From contig NZ_JYLM01000004.1 of assembly GCF_001439815.1 (NCBI RefSeq), forward strand, positions 248,001-312,000: a stretch of 64,000 nucleotides of DNA. Reading direction: 5' to 3'. The DNA comes from Pseudomonas orientalis (GTDB lineage: Bacteria; Pseudomonadota; Gammaproteobacteria; Pseudomonadales; Pseudomonadaceae). The notes below the pieces were generated by a model. The model was not told the origin of the DNA. It made no database searches and was given only the letters and a program-made list of their open reading frames with translations. Both the position numbers and the translations under genes were made by a program. Of the stretch, positions 28,030 through 37,086 are shown one piece after another. The first letter of the stretch is position 1, and each line of letters starts with the position of its first letter.

Positions 28030-28842
28030 ATGCCTGAGTTACCAGAAGTCGAAACCACCCGGCGCGGGATTGCCCCTCACCTGGAGGGCCAGCGCGTCAG
28101 CCGTGTGGTGGTGCGTGAGCGTCGCCTGCGCTGGCCGATCCCCGAAGACCTTGATGTGCGCCTGTCCGGGCAGCGCATCGTGCTGGTGGAGCGCAGGGCC
28201 AAGTACCTGTTGATCAATGCTGAAGTGGGCACCTTGATCAGCCACCTGGGCATGTCGGGCAACCTGCGCCTGGTGGAAGTCGGCATGCCGGCGCTCAAGC
28301 ATGAGCATGTGGACATCGAGCTGGAATCCGGCCTGGCTCTGCGCTACACCGACCCCCGGCGCTTTGGCGCCATGCTCTGGAGCCAGGACCCGCACAACCA
28401 CGAACTGCTGATCCGCCTGGGGCCCGAGCCGTTGACCGCGCTGTTTGATGGCGAACGTTTGTTCCAGCAGTCCCGTGGGCGGTCGATGGCGGTGAAGCCG
28501 TTCATCATGGACAACGCCGTGGTGGTGGGCGTGGGCAATATCTATGCGACCGAAGCGCTGTTTGCGGCGGGGATCGATCCGCGTCGCGCGGCAGGCGGTA
28601 TATCGCGGGCGCGCTACCTGAGGCTGGCCATCGAAATCAAGCGCGTGCTGGCTGCGGCGATCGAGCGCGGCGGCACCACCTTGCGCGATTTTATCGGTGG
28701 CGACGGGCAGCCGGGGTATTTCCAGCAGGAATTGTTCGTGTATGGCCGGGGCGGCGAGGCGTGCAAGGTCTGCGGGACCGAGTTGCGCAATGTGGTGCTG
28801 GGGCAGCGGGCGAGTGTGTTTTGCCCCAGGTGCCAGAGCTGA
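28030..28842 (+). CDS. mutM: Formamidopyrimidine-DNA glycosylase
   Basis: This 270-residue DNA repair enzyme removes 8-oxoguanine and formamidopyrimidines and nicks the abasic site. The catalytic N-terminus [13 protein letters not shown] (Pro2, Glu3), the helix-two-turn-helix with [11 protein letters not shown] and the zinc finger [10 protein letters not shown]...CPRCQS at the C-terminus are all present. Normal length. It converges on the ferredoxin gene across a REP pair. Confidence 0.97.
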   Translation: MPELPEVETTRRGIAPHLEGQRVSRVVVRERRLRWPIPEDLDVRLSGQRIVLVERRAKYLLINAEVGTLISHLGMSGNLRLVEVGMPALKHEHVDIELESGLALRYTDPRRFGAMLWSQDPHNHELLIRLGPEPLTALFDGERLFQQSRGRSMAVKPFIMDNAVVVGVGNIYATEALFAAGIDPRRAAGGISRARYLRLAIEIKRVLAAAIERGGTTLRDFIGGDGQPGYFQQELFVYGRGGEACKVCGTELRNVVLGQRASVFCPRCQS

Positions 28843-28864
28843 TTGCTGTGTGATGGCTGATATC

Positions 28865-28933
28865 GCCATCGGGGGCAAGCCCCCTCCCACATTGGAATGC
28901 ATTTCAAATGTGAGAGGGGGCTTGCCCCCGATG
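28865..28933. repeat. Inverted REP pair, GTGGGAGGGGG family, inside-out orientation
   Basis: ATCGGGGGCAAGCCCCCTCC and inverted copy with the CCCACA/TGTGAG ends inward around a 15-base centre, like the copy after folA. It lies between the convergent mutM and ferredoxin genes and may end both transcripts. Confidence 0.88.
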
Positions 28934-28958
28934 AGGGCCTCACAGGCAACAAAGAACC

Positions 28959-29861
<903 letters not shown>

Positions 29862-29895
29862 TTACGTAGATAAATGCCGTGAATCGAACGGTTTT

Positions 29896-31491
29896 TCACG
29901 CTGTTTTCAGACGTTCGGACAAGGCTGACGCCAATTGGGCGCTCATTCCATACACCGACAACTGGGGGTTTGCCCCAATGCTGGTGGGAAACAGGGAGCC
30001 GTCGTGAATCGACAGGTTACGCAGTTGGTGGTGGCGCCCGAGGCTATCGGCTACCGCGTTTTTCGGGTCTTCGCCCATGGCACAACCGCCCATCACATGG
30101 GCGCTGCCCAGCGTGGTTCGATGTAGCTCAAGGCTCAAACCGTCAATCACACTGCGCGCCTCGGCCAAGCTGCTCACGTAGCGGGCATCGTGATGCAGGG
30201 GCTTGACCGATTTGGCGCCTGCTGCGAACTGTATCTCGGCCATGCTGTGAAAGGCCCGACGCAGGCCGTCCCAGGCATAGGGCGAAACCTGATAGTCGAG
30301 CACCGGCGTACCGTCACCGCGCAATTCCACTGCGCCGCCAGGGCTGTCGGGGTGAAAACCGTCGCGCAACAGCGCGAGCATGGCGTGGGTATGAGGCAGT
30401 CGGTTCATGTCCAGGGCATTCTGCCCGCCGTAGCCGCCAAACAGCGTGCTTGCCAACCCTGGGTGTAAGGGCGGGGCTTCCAGTTTGTAGGACATTTTAC
30501 CGGTAGTGCCGTCCTGCCATTGAAAATGGTCGGAATAGATCGACTGCGGCGCCCCGTAGAACGGATTGATCACCTCGTCGAACAACCCGGCGGAGAAGTT
30601 CACCAAGTGCAGGAAGGTGCGCTTGCCCAGCCGTGAATGAGGGTCGGGCGCGTCCGAGCGCATCAGCAACGCCGGGCTGTTGATGCCGCCGCCCGAGAGT
30701 ACGTAATGTTTGGCCTTTACGCTGATCGTGCGTCCGGTAGGCGCCACACAACGCGCATCCATGGCCACGCATTCCAGGCTGCTGATCGTGTCGCCGCTGT
30801 ATGTGAGGCGCTCGGCACGGGCCAGGTAGAGCAACTCGCCGCCTTTCTCCAGGGTGGCGGGGATGGTGGTCACCAGCATCGATTGCTTGGCGTTGACCGG
30901 GCAACCCATGCCGCAATAACCCAGGTTGAAGCAGCCGCGCACATTGCGCGGAATCACGTGCCAGCTGTAGCCGAGCTTTTCGCAGCCCTTGCGGATCACG
31001 TCGTTGTTGGCATTTGGCGGCAGGGCCCAGGGCGCAATGCCCAGGCGCTGTTCCATGGTCTCGAACCACGGCGCCATCTCGGCGCTGCTATGACCTTTCA
31101 CCGCGTATTCGCTGGCCCAATGGGCGAGGGTGGCATCCGGGGTGCGGAAGCTGGAGGTCCAGTTGATCAGCGTGGTACCGCCTACTGCCCGGCCCTGCAG
31201 GATGGTAATTGCACCGTCCTTGCTCATGCGCCCGATCCCTTCCTGGTACAGGCTGGCATAGGCTTCATCTTCCAGCAGCTTGAAATCGCTGCTGGTCTTG
31301 AGCGGGCCTTCTTCGATCAGCAACACCTTGTAGCCCGCTGCGCTGAGGATTTCTGCGGTGGTGCCGCCACCGGCGCCGCTGCCGATGATGGCCACGTCGG
31401 CTTCCAGGGTCAGGTCGCTGTCGAGGGCGGCGCCATTGTGGGTTTTCCAGCCACGGGCCAGGCCGTCGCGGAACAGATCGGGTACGGGCAT
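29896..31491 (-). CDS. GMC-family FAD oxidoreductase (alcohol dehydrogenase type)
   Basis: This 531-residue flavoprotein has the FAD-binding motif AIIGSGAGGGTTAEIL (glycines 37-42), RAVGGTTLINW, a CFNLGYCGMGCPVN cysteine segment and the C-terminal GNPQ-type substrate/FAD motif GANPQLSVYGM. It has no signal peptide. Directly upstream is a small Tat-signal subunit and then an aldehyde dehydrogenase, so the three probably oxidise an alcohol to an acid; the substrate is unknown (long-chain or aromatic alcohol). It may be exported folded with the small subunit. Confidence 0.88.
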   Translation of the reverse strand: MPVPDLFRDGLARGWKTHNGAALDSDLTLEADVAIIGSGAGGGTTAEILSAAGYKVLLIEEGPLKTSSDFKLLEDEAYASLYQEGIGRMSKDGAITILQGRAVGGTTLINWTSSFRTPDATLAHWASEYAVKGHSSAEMAPWFETMEQRLGIAPWALPPNANNDVIRKGCEKLGYSWHVIPRNVRGCFNLGYCGMGCPVNAKQSMLVTTIPATLEKGGELLYLARAERLTYSGDTISSLECVAMDARCVAPTGRTISVKAKHYVLSGGGINSPALLMRSDAPDPHSRLGKRTFLHLVNFSAGLFDEVINPFYGAPQSIYSDHFQWQDGTTGKMSYKLEAPPLHPGLASTLFGGYGGQNALDMNRLPHTHAMLALLRDGFHPDSPGGAVELRGDGTPVLDYQVSPYAWDGLRRAFHSMAEIQFAAGAKSVKPLHHDARYVSSLAEARSVIDGLSLELHRTTLGSAHVMGGCAMGEDPKNAVADSLGRHHQLRNLSIHDGSLFPTSIGANPQLSVYGMSAQLASALSERLKTA

Positions 31492-31526
31492 CAGGGTCGT
31501 CTCTTTATTATTGTGAGGGAGGCAGG

Positions 31527-32072
31527 TCAGATCTTCGGCGGGCCGGGGTAGCCGCAATGAGCCCAGGACTCGGGCCGCAAGTACCAGGCCATGATCACCA
31601 GCTTGAGCAGCGAGCCCTGGCCCATGCGCAGCAGGTTCAGGTAGCTGTTTTCCCAGCGCTGCAGGAAGTTGCGGATCTGCTCGCTGCCGGCGCTTTCCCA
31701 ACTGCCCCAGATGCCGGTCAGCGGTCCTCGGGTAATGCCCATGCTCAACACATCGAACAACTGTTGGGTGAGCTTGAACATCTCCGGCGACAGGTGCTGC
31801 AGGCTGTAGTCGAGCTTTTTCAGGGTGTCTTCAATCCCGGCACTCACGGCCTGCGCGCTGGCCGCGCCTTCCAGCAGTACCGGGATTACCGCGCGCAGGA
31901 ACGGCAAGTCACTGGCGCGCAACATCGCAAAGCCGCTGGCCGGCGTGCTGCTCGAGCAACCGCTGAGGCTGGCGCCCAGCCCGGCGGTGGCCAGGAAGGC
32001 ACTGGCGCACAGGCCGATTTTCAAGACGCTGCGCCGCGACAGCGCAGGTGTTTCAGTCAGGCTGGGGTTCAT
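31527..32072 (-). CDS. Small Tat-signal lipoprotein-like subunit, gluconate 2-dehydrogenase subunit 3-like
   Basis: This 181-residue protein has a twin-arginine leader (SRRSVLK) followed by a hydrophobic stretch and a lipobox-like LSGCSS. The remainder is helical with no motif I recognise (FLRAVIPVLLEGA, WGSWESAGSEQIRNFLQRWE). In related operons such a gamma-type subunit carries a flavoprotein partner through the Tat pathway. It lies 35 bases upstream of the GMC gene and 28 bases after the aldehyde dehydrogenase gene, so the assignment as the partner of that GMC enzyme is reasonable. Confidence 0.75.
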   Translation of the reverse strand: MNPSLTETPALSRRSVLKIGLCASAFLATAGLGASLSGCSSSTPASGFAMLRASDLPFLRAVIPVLLEGAASAQAVSAGIEDTLKKLDYSLQHLSPEMFKLTQQLFDVLSMGITRGPLTGIWGSWESAGSEQIRNFLQRWENSYLNLLRMGQGSLLKLVIMAWYLRPESWAHCGYPGPPKI

Positions 32073-32100
32073 TGTTTTTATTGTCCCGAAAGTGGCGGTT

Positions 32101-33528
32101 TCAGCGGATAAACAGCTTCTGGATCAATTTCTGAATGGATTTTCCATAGGGCGGATAGATCAACTTCGCCGCGTTCAGACGCTGCTTGATCAGCACGCCC
32201 TTGGCCTTGCTGAAAGTCAGGAAGCCTTCGTGACCGTGGTAGTGGCCCATGCCAGAAGGGCCGATGCCACCAAACGGCAGGTCGTCCTGTGCTACCTGCA
32301 ACAGGGTGTCGTTCAGGCACACGCCGCCGGAGTGGGTCTCGTGGAGCACACGGTTCTGTTCGCGCTTGTTGTAGCCGAAGTAATACAGGGCCAGTGGACG
32401 CGGGCGCTGGTTGATGTAGGCAAAGGCCTGATCAATGCCGCGATAGGGCACGATCGGTAATAGCGGACCGAAGATCTCGTCCTGCATCACCGTCATGTCG
32501 TCGCTGACATTCAGCAACAGGCTGTGGGCCATGCGTCGGGCCTGGTCCTGGTCGTACAGCGCAATCAGGGTGGCGCCTTTGTCGGTGGCGTCCTTTACGT
32601 AAGCATTAAGCCTGGCCAGTTGCCGCTCGTTGATGATGGCGGTGTAGTCCGGGTTGTCGGCCAGGGTCGGATAGAACCCACGAATCGCATGGGAGTAAGC
32701 CTCGACGAAGCCTTCCACACGATCTTCCGGCACCAGCACATAGTCGGGTGCCACGCAGGTTTGTCCGGCATTCAACGCCTTGCCGAAGGCGATACGCTCG
32801 GCGGCATCCTTGAGCGGCACATCGGCGGAGACGATAGCTGGCGATTTGCCGCCCAGCTCCAGGGTGACCGGCGTGAGGTGTTCGGCGGCCGCACGCATCA
32901 CGTGCTTGCCGATGCTGGTAGCGCCGGTGAACAGCAAATGATCGAAACGCAACCTGGAAAACGCCATGCCGACTTCGGCTTCGCCGAGCACCACGCACAC
33001 CAGGTCCTCGGGGAAGATTTTCGCCAGCAATGCCTTGAGCAATTCACCGGTGGCCGGCGTGGATTCGCTGAGTTTGAGCATGACCCGGTTACCGGCGGCC
33101 AAAGCCCCGACCAGCGGGCCGATGGCCAGGTACAACGGGTAGTTCCACGGCACGATGACGCCGACCACACCCAGCGGCTGGTAGATGACTTTGGCCGACG
33201 CAGGCTGAAAGGCAATGCCTACAGCGCGGCGGGAAGGTTTCATCCAGGCTTTGAGGTGTTTGCTGGCGTAGTGAATGCCATGCAGGCTGGGCATCAGTTC
33301 GGCGAACAAGGTTTCGTCCGCGCTGCGATGGCTGAAGTCCTGGCTGATCGCGTCGATCAGCGCCTGGCGTTGATCGCTGAGCACATCGCGCAGGGCCTTG
33401 AGCCATTGCTGGCGTTGCGCGGCCGGTGGCATCGGGTTGGCGGCGTAGGCGCGACGTTGCGCTTCGAACAGGTCTTGGAGGTGATCCAGTGCCTGGGATT
33501 CTTGCAGGTAGGCAACGTTGGCAGACAT
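32101..33528 (-). CDS. Coniferyl-aldehyde-dehydrogenase-type aldehyde dehydrogenase
   Basis: This 475-residue NAD(P)-dependent enzyme oxidises aldehydes to acids. The motifs VPWNYPLYLA, FTGATSIGKHV, catalytic Glu in LELGGKSP and catalytic Cys in NAGQTCVAPDY are present; the C-terminal tail with a hydrophobic end resembles the CALDH/YwdH group. It is the first gene of a three-gene minus-strand operon with the Tat subunit and GMC oxidoreductase, and divergent from a TetR gene that probably represses it. The natural aldehyde is not known. Confidence 0.9.
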   Translation of the reverse strand: MSANVAYLQESQALDHLQDLFEAQRRAYAANPMPPAAQRQQWLKALRDVLSDQRQALIDAISQDFSHRSADETLFAELMPSLHGIHYASKHLKAWMKPSRRAVGIAFQPASAKVIYQPLGVVGVIVPWNYPLYLAIGPLVGALAAGNRVMLKLSESTPATGELLKALLAKIFPEDLVCVVLGEAEVGMAFSRLRFDHLLFTGATSIGKHVMRAAAEHLTPVTLELGGKSPAIVSADVPLKDAAERIAFGKALNAGQTCVAPDYVLVPEDRVEGFVEAYSHAIRGFYPTLADNPDYTAIINERQLARLNAYVKDATDKGATLIALYDQDQARRMAHSLLLNVSDDMTVMQDEIFGPLLPIVPYRGIDQAFAYINQRPRPLALYYFGYNKREQNRVLHETHSGGVCLNDTLLQVAQDDLPFGGIGPSGMGHYHGHEGFLTFSKAKGVLIKQRLNAAKLIYPPYGKSIQKLIQKLFIR

Positions 33529-33673
33529 GGCGCGGTCCCGGTTGTTATAGGTCTGCCTGGATTTTTAGAGTCATTGCTCTAAATTGTCAAATAACATTGC
33601 AGTAACATCCGGATTTAACCTGACCGGCATAGGCCGTAAGATGCCCCATCCCGTGTTTGGAAGCTGATCCCCT

Positions 33674-34345
33674 ATGGCACCCCGAGTAAAGACCAGCGAG
33701 CGCATTGTGCAAACCAGCCTGGAGCTTTTTAACCAGCAGGGTGAGCGCAGTGTCAGCACCAACCATATCGCCGCGCATATGGAAATTTCCCCGGGCAACC
33801 TGTACTACCACTTCCCCAACAAGCAGGCGATCATCGCCGTGCTGTTCCGTGAATACGAAGCCTTGGTGGACAGTTTCCTGCGCCCGCCCCAAGGGCGCGC
33901 GATGAGGGTGGAAGACAAGCGCTTCTACCTGCAGGCCGTACTCGCCGGCATGTGGCGCTACCGCTTCCTGCACCGCGACCTCGAACATTTATTGGAAAGC
34001 GATCCGGAGCTGGCCACCGGCTACCGCCGGTTTTCCCAGCGCTGCCTGATCCAGGGCGGGGCGATCTACCAGGGCTTTGTCGACGCCGGCATTCTCACCA
34101 TGGATCCGGTGCAAACCGAAGCCCTCACCCTCAATGCCTGGATTATCCTCACCTCCTGGGTGCGTTTCCTGTGTACCACCAATGAAAACTCCACCCATTT
34201 GAGCGCCGAGGCGATCAAGCGCGGGGTGTATCAGGTGCTGGTGCTGGAGGCGGGTTTTGTCACGCCCCAGGCCAAAGACGCGGTGGATGCGTTGTTCAAA
34301 GAGTTTTACGTGCCGTTGAACCAGGCACTGGAAGAAGTGAAGTAG
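33674..34345 (+). CDS. TetR-family regulator
   Basis: This 223-residue protein has an N-terminal TetR DNA-binding domain (STNHIAAHMEISPGNLYYHF, ~residues 31-50) and a ligand-binding C-terminal domain without recognisable motifs. It is divergent from the aldehyde dehydrogenase/GMC operon, 145 bases away, the standard arrangement for a repressor that senses a substrate of that pathway. Starts with ATG after CTGATCCCT; the ribosome-binding site is weak. Confidence 0.88.
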   Translation: MAPRVKTSERIVQTSLELFNQQGERSVSTNHIAAHMEISPGNLYYHFPNKQAIIAVLFREYEALVDSFLRPPQGRAMRVEDKRFYLQAVLAGMWRYRFLHRDLEHLLESDPELATGYRRFSQRCLIQGGAIYQGFVDAGILTMDPVQTEALTLNAWIILTSWVRFLCTTNENSTHLSAEAIKRGVYQVLVLEAGFVTPQAKDAVDALFKEFYVPLNQALEEVK

Positions 34346-34378
34346 GACCTTTCCCCTTTGTATTCACAGGAGTCAGTC

Positions 34379-35233
34379 ATGCCGCTTGCCCAACTGATCA
34401 GCCCCCAGCAACTGGCCGAGCGCCAGACGTCGGCAGGGCGGGTGATCCTGGATTGTCGCTTTGCTCTGGAAGACCCGGACTACGGGCGGTGCAGCTATGC
34501 CGAAGGGCATATCGAAGGGGCGCACTATGCCGACCTGGAGCGCCACCTCAGCGGACCGGTGATCAAGGGTGTGACCGGTCGCCACCCGCTGCCTGCGGCG
34601 CAGGCATTCATCGAGCAATTGCAGGCGTGGGGTATCAGCGTTGATACCGATGTGGTGCTGTATGACGATGGGCCAGGGGCCTATGCGGCTCGGGCATGGT
34701 GGTTGCTGGCCTGGCTCGGCAAGCGCGATGGCGTGTTTATCCTGGACGGCGGTCTCAAGGCCTGGCATGCGGCGGGCTTCCCATTGAGCCTGGATGCGCC
34801 GGTGGTCGAGCCCGGCACGTTTGCCGGTACGCCGGATAATCGGCTGCTGCTGGATGCCGAGCAGTTGCAAAAACGCCTGGGCGAACCGGACATGACCTTG
34901 ATCGATGCCCGCGCCCAGGCACGCTTTCGCGGCGAAGTGGAGCCCATCGACCCGATTGCCGGGCATATTCCTGGCGCGCAGTGCGCGGCGTTCAGTGAAA
35001 ACCTGGGCAGCGATGGTCGTTTCTTGCCGGCCGAACAACTCAAGCAACGCTTTGCCGCACAATTGCAGGGGCGTCCGGCGCAAGAATTGGTTGCGTATTG
35101 CGGTTCCGGGGTGACGGCGTGCCATAACCTGTTTGCGCTGAGTTTGGCGGGGTATCCGCTGGGCAGGTTATATGCGGGGTCGTGGAGTGAGTGGATTACG
35201 GATCCCAAGCGGGAAGTGGCAACAGGCGACTGA
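34379..35233 (+). CDS. Thiosulfate/3-mercaptopyruvate sulfurtransferase
   Basis: This 284-residue protein comprises two rhodanese domains. The C-terminal one carries the active-site loop CGSGVTA (Cys241), the form characteristic of 3-mercaptopyruvate sulfurtransferases; the N-terminal one is the non-catalytic partner. It transfers sulfane sulfur to acceptors such as cyanide or thiols. The start was chosen at the ATG following CACAGGAGTCAGTC, which gives good ribosome-binding spacing. It converges on the alpha/beta hydrolase across a REPIN. Confidence 0.92.
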   Translation: MPLAQLISPQQLAERQTSAGRVILDCRFALEDPDYGRCSYAEGHIEGAHYADLERHLSGPVIKGVTGRHPLPAAQAFIEQLQAWGISVDTDVVLYDDGPGAYAARAWWLLAWLGKRDGVFILDGGLKAWHAAGFPLSLDAPVVEPGTFAGTPDNRLLLDAEQLQKRLGEPDMTLIDARAQARFRGEVEPIDPIAGHIPGAQCAAFSENLGSDGRFLPAEQLKQRFAAQLQGRPAQELVAYCGSGVTACHNLFALSLAGYPLGRLYAGSWSEWITDPKREVATGD

Positions 35234-35256
35234 GCAATCAGCCTGTGAACTCAATC

Positions 35257-35351
35257 AAAATGTGGGAGGGGGCTTGCCCCCGATAGCAGTGTGTCAGTCA
35301 GTACATCTGTTGCTGATCCACCGCCATCGGGGGCAAGCCCCCTCCCACATG
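35257..35351. repeat. REPIN, GTGGGAGGGGG family
   Basis: AAAATGTGGGAGGGGGCTTG and its complement around a ~50-base centre containing GTGTGTCAGTCAGT...CTGATCCACC. It lies between two convergent genes. Confidence 0.9.
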
Positions 35352-35352
35352 T

Positions 35353-36348
35353 TTAACCGTGTTGTGCCAGTAACCACTGGGGGATGCGGCGTTCCAGGTA
35401 ATAGGCGGGACGCTTCAGCGAACCCTCTACAAATCCCACATGCCCACCCTTGGCCAACAGCTCAAACTCCGTACAGTCTGATAGCTCACTGGCTTCGGGC
35501 AGGCTGTGGGCAAACACAAACGGATCATCGGCCGCCTGGATGATCAGAGTCGGCGTGCGGATACCACCCAGGTAATACCGGCTCGAGGCCTGGCGATAGT
35601 AGTCTTCGGCGCTTAAGTAACCATGCAGCGGCGCAGTTACACGCCCGTCGAAATCCCAGAACGTGCGCATTTTCTCCAGCGAACCCAGCGCCTCCAGGGT
35701 GTTCAACCCGTCTTGCCGGCCGTCCTGCAGAAACTGGCGTTGCTTGATGCGGATATACGCCAGCATCTCGCGCATGAAGTGCTTCTGGTAGATCCGCGAA
35801 AACCCCAGCCCGATGCGGTCCGCGCATTGGTCCAGGCGAAACGGCACCGACACCGCCGCCGCGCCTTGCAGCCCCGAAGCCTCGCCGGTTTCGCCCATGT
35901 GCTTGAGCAACACATTGCCGCCCAGGGAATAACCCACCGCATACAGGGGCGCCAAAGGTCGCTTGGCGCGTAGATGAGCGATTGCCGCCGCCAGGTCTTC
36001 ACTGGCACCGGAGTGATAGCTGCGAGCCAACAGGTTCGGCTCGCCGGAGCAGCCGCGCCAGTTCAGGGCGGCACTGGCCCAGCCCTGGGCGGCGAGGACT
36101 TTTTGCAAGCCGGCCACGTAGGGCGAATTGGACGAGCCGGTCAGCCCGTGCAATACCAGCACCAACGGTGCATGCAGGTCATGGGGCCCATGCCAGTCGA
36201 GGTCGAGAAAGTCGCCGTCTTCCAGCCACAGGCGTTCGCGTTGGCGCTCGATATGGGTGGTCGGGCGCCACAGCGGCCCCCACAGTGTCTGCAGGTGGGG
36301 GTTGCCGAGGCCGAAGGCGGGTTTGAAGCGGTCCACAGAGGGAGTCAT
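35353..36348 (-). CDS. YheT-type alpha/beta hydrolase
   Basis: This 331-residue protein has FGLGNPHLQTLWGPL near the N-terminus, oxyanion HGLTGSSNSPY, nucleophile motif GYSLGGN (Ser141), acidic IIQAADDPF and histidine GGHVGF. It is a probable esterase or lipase of the YheT/ABHD family; the natural substrate is unknown. The start was set at MTPSVDRF; an ATG ten codons earlier has GGGAG three bases away and is also possible. Earlier codons run into the upstream REPIN. Confidence 0.88.
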   Translation of the reverse strand: MTPSVDRFKPAFGLGNPHLQTLWGPLWRPTTHIERQRERLWLEDGDFLDLDWHGPHDLHAPLVLVLHGLTGSSNSPYVAGLQKVLAAQGWASAALNWRGCSGEPNLLARSYHSGASEDLAAAIAHLRAKRPLAPLYAVGYSLGGNVLLKHMGETGEASGLQGAAAVSVPFRLDQCADRIGLGFSRIYQKHFMREMLAYIRIKQRQFLQDGRQDGLNTLEALGSLEKMRTFWDFDGRVTAPLHGYLSAEDYYRQASSRYYLGGIRTPTLIIQAADDPFVFAHSLPEASELSDCTEFELLAKGGHVGFVEGSLKRPAYYLERRIPQWLLAQHG

Positions 36349-36384
36349 GAAATACTCGCTGCCGGACGAGCTTGGCATGACTCC

Positions 36385-36486
36385 CGTAGGAGCGAGCTTG
36401 CTCGCGAAAAACGTTAACGATGACGCAGCGCTATCAGGCAGCCCGTGTCGCCTGCTCAACCCGCGCGAGCACGCTCGTTCCTACAG
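36385..36486. repeat. REPIN, GTAGGAGCGAG family (right unit degenerate)
   Basis: CCGTAGGAGCGAGCTTGCTC at left, ACGATGACGCAGCGCTATCA in the centre, and a mutated right unit CGCGAGCACGCTCGTTCCTAC. The stop codon of rsmD (CTA at 36481-36483 on the minus strand) lies inside the right unit. Confidence 0.85.
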
Positions 36487-37086
36487 GGCACGGTGCCACA
36501 ACGCGTAATACACCCGCCCTGACTTCTGCTCCCGGTGCAGGCGCCAGCTGCCCGGCAAGCCGAGCGTCGACGGCGCGGTCTCGCTCTCAGTGTAGATCCA
36601 CGCATCCGGCGCCAGCCACTGGCGTTCTTCCAGCAACGCACACACAGTCGGCAGCAGGTTCTGGTTGAACGGCGGGTCGAGGAACACCACGTCGTATTCG
36701 CTGGCTGCCTGGGTTTCCAGGTAGCGCAAGGCGTCGGCGGTCTGGACCTGGCCGTTGGTGCAGCGCAAGGTGCCCAAGTGTTCCTTGAGGCTGGATACCG
36801 CCACATTGCTCGCATCCAGCGCCTGTGCCTGGGCTGCGCCACGGGACAGCGCCTCCAGGAACAACGCGCCACTGCCGGCAAACGGGTCGAGTACCTTGGC
36901 GCCGCCGATGTACGGCGCCAGCCAGTTGAACAAGGTTTCGCGCACGCGATCCGGCGTCGGGCGCAGACCCACGACATCGGGGAAGCTCAGCTTGCGGCTG
37001 CCCCATTCACCGCCAATGATGCGCAGTTGGCCCACACCGTTATGCACGTTGTGGACAGGTTTTTTCGGGCGAGATGAACTGGCCAT
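36481..37086 (-). CDS. rsmD: 16S rRNA guanine-N2 (m2G966) methyltransferase
   Basis: This 201-residue SAM-dependent enzyme has RIIGGEWGSRKLSFP near the N-terminus, the SAM motif VLDPFAGSGALFLEALSRG and the catalytic DPPF motif VVFLDPPFNQN. The N-terminal basic tail ASSSRPKKPVHNVHN is common in Pseudomonas members. The start is adjacent to the stop of the M16 peptidase gene, so the genes are likely cotranscribed. The last codons sit inside a REP unit, so the extreme C-terminus may differ from relatives. Confidence 0.95.
   Translation of the reverse strand: MASSSRPKKPVHNVHNGVGQLRIIGGEWGSRKLSFPDVVGLRPTPDRVRETLFNWLAPYIGGAKVLDPFAGSGALFLEALSRGAAQAQALDASNVAVSSLKEHLGTLRCTNGQVQTADALRYLETQAASEYDVVFLDPPFNQNLLPTVCALLEERQWLAPDAWIYTESETAPSTLGLPGSWRLHREQKSGRVYYALWHRAL

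Noticed and set aside
36349-36459. Longer N-terminus for the alpha/beta hydrolase
   Set aside because: The extra residues would come from the upstream REPIN, so they are not likely to be protein coding.
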